Below, piece after piece: positions 27,951-33,812 of a DNA stretch of 33,812 bases. The stretch covers positions 1 to 33,812 of the forward strand of contig JAMPGE010000020.1 of the NCBI GenBank assembly GCA_023664085.1, written 5' to 3'. The DNA comes from Muribaculum sp. (lineage in GTDB: Bacteria > Bacteroidota > Bacteroidia > Bacteroidales > Muribaculaceae). The translations under genes and the position numbers were made by a program. The notes beneath the pieces are model-generated. The model saw only the letters and a list, made by a program, of their open reading frames with translations, had not been told where the DNA came from and did not search any database. The stretch's first letter is position 1. The number at the start of each line of letters is the position of its first letter.

Positions 27951-28874
27951 TTACAACTTTCTCAGATCGATGCACAACCCCTCATTGTTGAGAATTACAC
28001 GGGGAAAGATCTCCTCGGCTTCGGTCTGAAATCCAAGGTCATCACGGTAGCGTGAGGAGTAATGGCCTGTAAGGAGCCATTTGGCATCTGCTTCGAGGGC
28101 TGTAAGAGCTGCATCCTTCGCGGTGGAATGACCGCGGGGTGCAGCCATGGATTTATGCTCGTCAAGATATGTGGTCTCATGCATCATAAGAGTTACGGGT
28201 CCTGCCTTCTTTCCCAACCCCGGCATATAAGCGGTATCGCTCAGATGGGCGTAGCTCAGAGAAGGGGAGGGGGCAGTGGTGAGCCACCCGTTGGGGATTA
28301 CCGTACCATCGTCTTTCACCAGATCCGCCCCTCTTTTTATATCTTTATAAAGAGACACGGGTATATGATGGAAATCGAGCATATCCTTCCTCAGGTGCCG
28401 CTCTTTGGGTTTCTCTTCAAACACGTATCCCACACAGTTCACTCTATGACTCAGCGGTACGGTCCTCACGATTAATTTGTCGGTCTCAAGAGCCACTTGT
28501 TCTTTATGGGGATCCAGAATGTTGTAGCGCAATTCAAAGGAGGTCTCGCGGTTGAAGTAGTCGTTGATAAGGCTGAGTATCTCTTTTCCTTCTTCAAAAG
28601 TATGGATTGTAAGATCCCCGCCTTTTGCATGGAGGGCAAGGGTGCCTATGAGCCCGAAAAGTCCGAATACGTGGTCGCCGTGCAGGTGAGTCAGAAAAAT
28701 ATGCCGGAGTTTGGATGGCGATAATCTATACCGCATCATGGATTCCTGAGCACCTTCTCCACAGTCGATCATAAACAGACTTTCGTGGAAATTCACCACT
28801 GTGCATGATGGCTTGTGGCGCAGTGTAGGCTTGGCGGATCCGCACCCCAAGGTATGAATTTTAAAAGTACTCAT
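27951..28874 (-). CDS. rnz: Ribonuclease Z (tRNA 3' endonuclease)
   Basis: Metallo-beta-lactamase-fold nuclease that trims the 3' trailer from tRNA precursors in the cytoplasm. The 307-residue protein shows the family start F-K-I-H-T-L-G-C-G-S-A-K-P-T, the zinc motif T-H-L-H-G-D-H (62-68), M-H-E-T-T-Y, G-H-S-T-A and the late L-T-G-H-Y-S-S-R-Y motif. All expected metal-binding segments are present, and the length fits the short RNase Z form. It starts 4 nt after the sdaA stop, so it is probably translated from the sdaA mRNA. Confidence 0.96.
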   Translation of the reverse strand: MSTFKIHTLGCGSAKPTLRHKPSCTVVNFHESLFMIDCGEGAQESMMRYRLSPSKLRHIFLTHLHGDHVFGLFGLIGTLALHAKGGDLTIHTFEEGKEILSLINDYFNRETSFELRYNILDPHKEQVALETDKLIVRTVPLSHRVNCVGYVFEEKPKERHLRKDMLDFHHIPVSLYKDIKRGADLVKDDGTVIPNGWLTTAPSPSLSYAHLSDTAYMPGLGKKAGPVTLMMHETTYLDEHKSMAAPRGHSTAKDAALTALEADAKWLLTGHYSSRYRDDLGFQTEAEEIFPRVILNNEGLCIDLRKL

Positions 28875-28878
28875 TCTC

Positions 28879-30108
28879 TCATTCGAGATTGTGTTTTCTC
28901 TTCATTTGCTGATAGTCTTTGGCAAGACCACCGGCCGAGGTCTCTTTATAAAGGGAGGGGATATCGTGGCCCGTCTCCTTCATCACTTCAACCAAACGAT
29001 CGAACGACACCCTGTGGTTTCCGTCGGTGAAGGATGCATAAATATTTGCGTCAAGTGCTCTGGCTGCGGCATAGGCATTGCGTTCGATACATGGTATCTG
29101 TACAAGCCCGCATACAGGATCGCATGTCATGCCCAGATGATGCTCAAGACCCATCTCGGCAGCGTATTCTATCTGGGCGGGGCTACCTCCGAAGAGTTGG
29201 CTGGCGGCCGCTGCCGCCATGGCACATGCCACCCCCACTTCTCCTTGACAACCCACCTCCGCACCGGAGATTGAGGCATTGTGCTTAACCACATTGCCGA
29301 AAAGACCGGCTGTGGCGATGGCGTGCAGGATACGTTGCTCGGGGATGCCCCTGCTTTTCCAAAGATGATAGAGCACTCCCGGAAGAACTCCGCAGGAGCC
29401 GCATGTGGGTGCGGTGACAATGGTCCCTCCGGATGCGTTTTGTTCGCTTACTGCCAGTGCATACGAAAATACAAGTCCGCGGGTCTTCATATTATCCAGA
29501 AAACCGCCGGCTTTCACGTGATATGTGGCTGCCTTGCGCTGAAGATTCAATGGTCCGGGAAGTCTTCCTTCGCAGGAGAGCCCTTCTTCCACAGCTTTAC
29601 GCATTGTATCCCAGACCTCCCCCAGATAATCCCAGATTTTTTCTCCTTCATATTGCTCCACGTATTCCCAATACGTGCGCCCGGTGCGTTCACAATATTC
29701 CATGATGTCGCCCATGGTCTCGTGTTTGTAGATATCCGGACTTCCGCGGTGCGGTTTGCCTTCTTCTTCAATGGCTCCCCCTCCCACACTGTAGAACGTG
29801 GACTCCTCTATAGTAAAGCCTTCCACGTTGAGACTGCGGAATGTGACGGCGTTGGGATGATAGGGGAGGAATGTGTCGGGTTTCCAAAAAATTTTGACAG
29901 GCATACCAGTGGATTCCAGCACTTCAAGAATGGCCACGTCAGTCATATGGCCTTTGCCGGTGGCGGCAAGAGAGCCGTACAGGATCACTTCAAAGCCACT
30001 TGCACCGTGATTGCGGTCCAGGAATATTTCCGCGGCACGACGTGGCCCCATAGTATGTGACGATGATGGGCCGGTGCCTATTCTGAAGATTTCTCGTATC
30101 GATTTCAT
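28879..30108 (-). CDS. sdaA: L-serine dehydratase (ammonia-lyase), iron-sulfur type
   Basis: Cytoplasmic enzyme that deaminates L-serine to pyruvate. The 409-residue single-chain form has a beta domain at the N-terminus (R-I-G-T-G-P-S-S-S-H-T-M-G-P-R-R-A-A) and an alpha domain with S-G-G-T-I-V-T-A-P-T-C-G-S-C-G. The later T-C-D-P-V-C-G-L-V-Q-I-P-C segment supplies further cysteines for the 4Fe-4S cluster. The ATG at 30108 is chosen because the open frame upstream to 30432 runs antisense into the TonB receptor gene. A TAATTTTG -7 box sits 6 nt before this ATG, predicting almost no leader. rnz follows after 4 nt. Confidence 0.95.
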   Translation of the reverse strand: MKSIREIFRIGTGPSSSHTMGPRRAAEIFLDRNHGASGFEVILYGSLAATGKGHMTDVAILEVLESTGMPVKIFWKPDTFLPYHPNAVTFRSLNVEGFTIEESTFYSVGGGAIEEEGKPHRGSPDIYKHETMGDIMEYCERTGRTYWEYVEQYEGEKIWDYLGEVWDTMRKAVEEGLSCEGRLPGPLNLQRKAATYHVKAGGFLDNMKTRGLVFSYALAVSEQNASGGTIVTAPTCGSCGVLPGVLYHLWKSRGIPEQRILHAIATAGLFGNVVKHNASISGAEVGCQGEVGVACAMAAAAASQLFGGSPAQIEYAAEMGLEHHLGMTCDPVCGLVQIPCIERNAYAAARALDANIYASFTDGNHRVSFDRLVEVMKETGHDIPSLYKETSAGGLAKDYQQMKRKHNLE

Positions 30109-30114
30109 TAATTG

Positions 30115-30122
30115 CAAAATTA
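30115..30122 (-). promoter_or_regulatory. -7 promoter box of sdaA (TAATTTTG)
   Basis: An exact TAnnTTTG match on the minus strand lies 6 nt before the sdaA ATG. The -33 region is weak. It sits back-to-back with the TonB receptor promoter. Confidence 0.5.
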
Positions 30123-30146
30123 ACAAAAAATCATAATAAATTGGTA

Positions 30147-30177
30147 TTGCAACATATTTTAACAAACAGTAGTTTTG
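30147..30177 (+). promoter_or_regulatory. Promoter of the TonB receptor gene (TTG-N20-TAGTTTTG)
   Basis: TTG (30147-30149), 20 nt, and TAGTTTTG (30170-30177) are present. The ATG at 30182 is only 4 nt after the box, so transcription probably starts at or next to the start codon. No Fur-like operator is obvious. Confidence 0.6.
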
Positions 30178-30181
30178 CACC

Positions 30182-32446
30182 ATGTTTCGGAAAATGAAGT
30201 TTATTACGATTGTTTTATCGGTTGCGGTAGCTATGAATAGCGATGCTGCCGACTCTGTCGTATCGTATGATTCTCTGGTGAATGTCACTTCTCTTCCGGA
30301 ACTGGATGTGGTGGCGGTAAAGCAGAAGATGAGTCTCTCCGACCTGCCCGTGAGCGCTTCTTCCATCGGTATGGTTGAATCCGAACGTCTCGGCATAGCC
30401 GATATTAAGCAGATTTCAGATATCGTTCCCAATTTTTATATCCCTGATTACGGTTCTCGGATCACTTCCTCTATTTATGTGCGCGGGATCGGTGCCAGAA
30501 TGGATCAGCCTGCCGTAGGCCTAACCGTAGACAATCTTACCGTCATGAATAAGGATGCCTACGATTTTGATATTACCGATATCGCGGAAATCGAAATGCT
30601 TCGTGGACCGCAATCGTCTTTGTTCGGACGCAACACGATGATGGGTATCATTAACATTCGTACTCTTTCTCCATTCTCTTTTCAAGGATGGCGTGTAATG
30701 GCTCAGGGTGAAATTCCGGCAGCTGCCCGTGCAAGTATCGGATGGTATGGATTGCCGAAGAAAGATCTTGGAATCGGCATCAGTCTCGGTTATGACTTCC
30801 GCAAAGGCAGATACCGCAACCTTTATAACGGTTCGAATGTAGATAGGCAGCAGTCAGGGTCGCTCCGGTTCAAATTGGAGTCCAAAATCGGTAAGATCCA
30901 TCTTACCAACACACTTTCGTCTTCAATCCTTCGTCAAGGCGGATACCCTTACGTTTATATTCCTTCAGGTGAAATAAATTACAATGACACATGCTTCTAT
31001 CGCAGATTTCTGATCTCGGACGCACTCGCCTTGGATTGGACGGTACGGAATATAAGGTTTACTTCGGTTACGTCCGTGCAGTATATCGACGATAATATGA
31101 CTCTTGACCAGGATTTTCTTCCTCTTCCTTATTTCACCCTTACACAAAAGAAGAAAGAGATATCAATTACTGAAGATTTTATGGTTGGGGGTGTGTCGGC
31201 TTCCGGACGATACAGTTGGCTCTCCGGTATGTTTCTCTTTTACCGACACAATGACATGCACGCACCCGTAAAATTTAAAGATGAAGGCATCGCTTCTCTG
31301 ATTGTATCGCATCGCAATGAAGCTAACAAGCGTTATCCCATTCGTTGGGATTCCGATAGTTTCCTACTCAACAGCGATTTCACTCTTCCTTCTTTCGGAG
31401 CGGCTCTGTATCACGAATCACGCTACAATACTGATCAGTGGCGCTTCTCAGCCGGAATAAGACTTGACTACGAACGCGTGTCGATGAATTATCACAGTTA
31501 TTGCAACACTGGATACGATATCCTGGATAATCCCTCTCGTGAACTGCCGCCCTCCCCGGATTTGCCTGTGCTCCGACATGCCGTAATCAGTATTGATGAT
31601 CAAGGCAACCTTCATAGACAGTATCTTACCGTGTTGCCAAAAATCACAGCCCTTTATACTCTTCCCGACGAATACGGAAACGCCTACGTGTCATTAGGCA
31701 GAGGATATAAGGCCGGTGGATTCAACACGCAGATGTTTAGCGACGTGCTTCAGCAAAGTCTGATGAACAAAATGGGGATGGGAGCATCCTATGATGTAGA
31801 CGATATTGTAGGTTACAGACCCGAAAAGTGCTGGAGCTACGAGGTCGGTTCACACATCAATCTATTGAATAAAAGTATTACTTTGGATGCATCGCTTTTT
31901 TATATTGACGTCACCGATCAACAGCTTACAAGATTTCCCCCCGGTGCCACAACCGGCAGACTCATGACCAATGCCGGAAAAACCCGCTCCTTCGGTGGGG
32001 AACTGAGTATCTTGTGGCATCCGCTCCGATCATTGTCAGCAAATATGGCTTACGGGTATACCAATGCGAAGTTCAGAGAATTTTCAGACGGCCTCAATAA
32101 TTATAAAGGAAAATATCTTCCGTATGCCCCCGGCAATACATTGTGGATTCAGACCGTTTATACTTTGGCGGATCCTCTGTTGAAAAGCAACAGACTCGTT
32201 TTCGACGTCAACATGCGTGGCACGGGACGTATTTTCTGGAATGAAGCCAATACAAGGTCCCAAAATTTTTATGCCCTTCTGGGTGCCTCCGTAAGCCTGC
32301 AGAATCCCTCATGGGAAGTGCAGATATGGGGACGAAACCTTACAAATACCCAATATGACACCTTTTATTTCCTTTCGATGGGAAATGAATTCGTACAGCG
32401 GGCCAACGGCATCTCAGCCGGACTGACACTTCGGCTTTCCATATAG
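30182..32446 (+). CDS. TonB-dependent outer-membrane receptor
   Basis: A 754-residue outer-membrane transporter. The signal peptide M-F-R-K-M-K-F-I-T-I-V-L ends near N-S-D-A-A. A TonB-box-like E-L-D-V-V-A-V segment (about 40-46) and the plug domain follow. The plug holds I-Y-V-R-G-I-G-A-R and E-M-L-R-G-P-Q-S-S-L-F-G-R-N-T, and a 22-strand-type barrel follows. It lacks the N-terminal carboxypeptidase-like domain of SusC proteins and has no SusD partner, so it is more like an iron-siderophore, heme or vitamin receptor. The barrel contains G-R-G-Y-K-A-G-G-F-N and ends in R-L-S-I, where many barrels end in an aromatic residue. The lipoprotein gene 61 nt downstream is probably co-transcribed and may bind the same substrate. 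Confidence 0.93.
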   Translation: MFRKMKFITIVLSVAVAMNSDAADSVVSYDSLVNVTSLPELDVVAVKQKMSLSDLPVSASSIGMVESERLGIADIKQISDIVPNFYIPDYGSRITSSIYVRGIGARMDQPAVGLTVDNLTVMNKDAYDFDITDIAEIEMLRGPQSSLFGRNTMMGIINIRTLSPFSFQGWRVMAQGEIPAAARASIGWYGLPKKDLGIGISLGYDFRKGRYRNLYNGSNVDRQQSGSLRFKLESKIGKIHLTNTLSSSILRQGGYPYVYIPSGEINYNDTCFYRRFLISDALALDWTVRNIRFTSVTSVQYIDDNMTLDQDFLPLPYFTLTQKKKEISITEDFMVGGVSASGRYSWLSGMFLFYRHNDMHAPVKFKDEGIASLIVSHRNEANKRYPIRWDSDSFLLNSDFTLPSFGAALYHESRYNTDQWRFSAGIRLDYERVSMNYHSYCNTGYDILDNPSRELPPSPDLPVLRHAVISIDDQGNLHRQYLTVLPKITALYTLPDEYGNAYVSLGRGYKAGGFNTQMFSDVLQQSLMNKMGMGASYDVDDIVGYRPEKCWSYEVGSHINLLNKSITLDASLFYIDVTDQQLTRFPPGATTGRLMTNAGKTRSFGGELSILWHPLRSLSANMAYGYTNAKFREFSDGLNNYKGKYLPYAPGNTLWIQTVYTLADPLLKSNRLVFDVNMRGTGRIFWNEANTRSQNFYALLGASVSLQNPSWEVQIWGRNLTNTQYDTFYFLSMGNEFVQRANGISAGLTLRLSI

Positions 32447-32507
32447 CACGGATTCGGATTTCTTCATTATGAGACGCACTTTAAGTTGAATAATTTAATA
32501 TAAAAAT

Positions 32508-33449
32508 ATGAAAAAGAATTTATTACTTCTTGCAGCATTGAGCATGCTCTTTTCTTCCTGTCTGAAGGATAGCGTAGACGAACGAACCACAGTATATCAA
32601 ACTGTCAATCTTGTGATTCCAAACGATCAAAATGCAGCCCCCACCGTTAATATGGCGTCATATACGGTAAAGACCGACATGACAGCCGGCACAATGACTC
32701 TCTCTTGCCCGGATGTTGTGGTAGATGGAATTAAATCTGCCTTTACTTCCGATGCAATGCCCTTCAGAAGCTGGACTGCGATGCAGGGATCAATCAATAC
32801 CTTCAGCGGAGGAAAAGGTATGCTCGCACAGTTACCCGTCACAGGCGTCAGCGGTGCGATCTCCGGACTGTTCTACTATCCGGCCAAACCTGTATCTCTC
32901 CCTGGTATAAACTTTATAGGAGCGGATATGTTCGGTCCGATGGTAGTGCTCCAATATAATATAGGGGATACATATAAGGTAAAAACCTTTAACCGTGATA
33001 TGATTTTTGCAGGCGATACCCAGACCCACTATTCGTTCAAGGGAGAGGTGATGCCCACCTACACCACTCAAGACATCATGTATCGTCTCGTATTCCACAC
33101 TGACTTCAAAAAGGCTGACCTCGTTCTCTACAATGCTAAGTTTGCAGCCGAACAACCCTTTGCCATCGCGGCAATGGTGCTTAAGGATCTTGATGTAGAG
33201 TTCAATCATCGTGGATATATAGTTAGCGGAAAAAATGTAGAGCCTCAGGTTCCCGAGAATGACGAAGACAAAGTAGGCTACACCACCTACGACTCCTACA
33301 CATTCAAGACCCTGCTTATCCAGACCACCACGGAAGACCTCACGGGAGCAACAATCGATTTCACGGTTGAGAATCCGATGGATCCTTCCGGAGATTACCG
33401 CGGTCAGTTCAACGGTGCTTACGTACTGACATCCCTATCCGCCAACTGA
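32508..33449 (+). CDS. Outer-membrane-type lipoprotein of unknown function
   Basis: A 313-residue lipoprotein. The signal peptide M-K-K-N-L-L-L-L-A-A-L-S-M-L-F-S-S-C has the lipidated Cys at position 18, and the next residues are L-K-D-S. The mature part is beta-rich and contains V-G-Y-T-T-Y-D-S-Y-T-F-K and other strand-like stretches. I recognise no family. It follows the TonB receptor by 61 nt on the same strand with no promoter or terminator between, so a joint role in substrate capture is likely but not proven. It lacks SusD-type helical repeats. Confidence 0.75.
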   Translation: MKKNLLLLAALSMLFSSCLKDSVDERTTVYQTVNLVIPNDQNAAPTVNMASYTVKTDMTAGTMTLSCPDVVVDGIKSAFTSDAMPFRSWTAMQGSINTFSGGKGMLAQLPVTGVSGAISGLFYYPAKPVSLPGINFIGADMFGPMVVLQYNIGDTYKVKTFNRDMIFAGDTQTHYSFKGEVMPTYTTQDIMYRLVFHTDFKKADLVLYNAKFAAEQPFAIAAMVLKDLDVEFNHRGYIVSGKNVEPQVPENDEDKVGYTTYDSYTFKTLLIQTTTEDLTGATIDFTVENPMDPSGDYRGQFNGAYVLTSLSAN

Positions 33450-33460
33450 CCTTTAACTTA

Positions 33461-33514
33461 AATGTCGCTAAATTAAGAATTGTCGTAGTTCGACTCGTAG
33501 AGGCGATATTCATG
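33461..33514 (-). repeat. 54-bp dispersed repeat, right copy (inverted)
   Basis: Read on the minus strand it matches 1-54 at 46 of 54 positions. The shared frame H-E-x-R-L-x-E-x-N-x-D-x-S ends at TAA (33473-33475). Here the frame opens with an ATG at 33532 inside the neighbouring inverted-repeat element, giving only 19 codons, so it is not a credible gene. Its end abuts the MITE-like element at 33520. Confidence 0.65.
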
Positions 33515-33519
33515 GTTAA

Positions 33520-33627
33520 GAGGGTGTATCATAAATCGATTTTATAGAAGATTGTATTAGCAATGTGCTGATATTCAGTGGTAAAACTACTCAATCTTAT
33601 CAAATTTTCGATTTATGAGACGGACTC
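33520..33627. mobile_element. 108-bp MITE-like element
   Basis: The ends 33520-33539 and 33608-33627 are inverted repeats of 20 bp with 16 matches, including a perfect 11-bp TCATAAATCGA/TCGATTTATGA core. A second inner match (AGATTG within the left arm region and its complement CAATCT on the right) extends the symmetry. No transposase fits inside. The outer sequence GAGTCCGTCTCAT resembles the terminal repeats of insertion sequences. No clear target-site duplication is visible, so mobility is unproven. Confidence 0.5.
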
Positions 33628-33812
33628 AACGGCAATATAAGCTAATATCAGCCCCGGAGAGGCGGTATTGTGAGGACTCTTATTTCAGAGACATTACCTA
33701 TAACTCATAAAGTCTCTCTGCTCCAAATCATAGGTGTCGGTATATCAAATGGAATACGTAGGGTTTACTGAAAAATTAAACGATGCTCCGATGGGTTTCA
33801 ACCCAGATGGGC

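Larger units (their letters stand above)
33450..33812. other. Right flank: repeat-rich non-coding DNA
   Basis: It contains the second copy of the 54-bp repeat (33461-33514), a 108-bp element with 20-bp imperfect terminal inverted repeats (33520-33627), and a segment at 33651-33704 that looks like a more diverged third copy of the left-end repeat in the same orientation as that copy. No gene and no clear terminator for the lipoprotein gene was seen. The far right end shows nothing I recognise. Confidence 0.6.

Noticed and set aside
29281..30060. 259-codon plus-strand frame opposite sdaA
   Set aside because: It is antisense to a complete serine dehydratase and shows no family features.
30109..30432. 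N-terminal extension of sdaA to 30432
   Set aside because: It runs antisense into the TonB receptor gene. Family alignment by eye supports M-K-S-I-R-E at 30108.
33608..33812. Remains of a transposase gene in the right flank
   Set aside because: All frames here are short and none shows a transposase motif. Only inverted-repeat ends are present.

Overview
The window looks like a chromosomal segment of a Bacteroidales bacterium, probably Muribaculaceae or a close relative. This rests on recognisable protein families and on at least nine sites matching the Bacteroidetes sigma-factor promoter (TTG/TTTG, about 19-21 bp, TAnnTTTG). Other support comes from secreted proteins with type IX secretion (T9SS)-like C-terminal tails, a SusC-unlike TonB receptor paired with a lipoprotein, and an ECF sigma factor with anti-sigma-like and Spy-like companions. 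I find no tRNA, rRNA, CRISPR array, prophage or intact transposase. Lineage is inferred from gene content only.

Layout. 1-602: non-coding flank with palindromes, a leftward promoter and one copy of a 54-bp repeat. 603-1907: enolase (minus) with its promoter. 2280-6993: minus-strand cluster rsmD - ribBA - S9 peptidase, with a promoter and leader hairpin before rsmD and a strong terminator after the peptidase. 7158-8006 (minus) and 8130-10424 (plus): a DUF3822-like gene diverging from a MATE transporter gene followed by ispE. 10563-12416: grpE-dnaJ chaperone pair ending in a terminator. 12611-14254: polytopic membrane protein, convergent with a secreted M6-type metalloprotease (14358-16112) across a bidirectional terminator. 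16210-18265 (minus): outer-membrane barrel protein, ECF sigma factor and beta-carbonic anhydrase. 18266-18807: a 542-bp region without a confident gene. 18808-25658 (plus): anti-sigma-like membrane protein, Spy/CpxP-like protein and a 1928-residue alpha-2-macroglobulin-like protein. 25813-27834: Omp28-like secreted protein with a strong terminator. 27951-30108 (minus): sdaA-rnz pair. 30182-33449 (plus): TonB-dependent receptor and lipoprotein. 33450-33812: a second, inverted copy of the 54-bp repeat and a 108-bp MITE-like element.

How it fits together. About half the genes are housekeeping: glycolysis, riboflavin and isoprenoid precursor synthesis, 16S rRNA methylation, tRNA 3' processing, serine catabolism and protein folding. 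The other half serve the cell envelope: S9 and M6 peptidases, an outer-membrane barrel, a stress-type sigma module, an alpha-2-macroglobulin, an Omp28-like protein and a TonB receptor with its lipoprotein. The points most worth a second look are four genes whose promoter -7 box lies only 4-7 nt before the start codon (predicted leaderless mRNAs), the alpha-2-macroglobulin without a thioester, the sigma factor separated from its usual companions, and the repeats at the two window ends. I did not find a clear-cut new multi-gene system.
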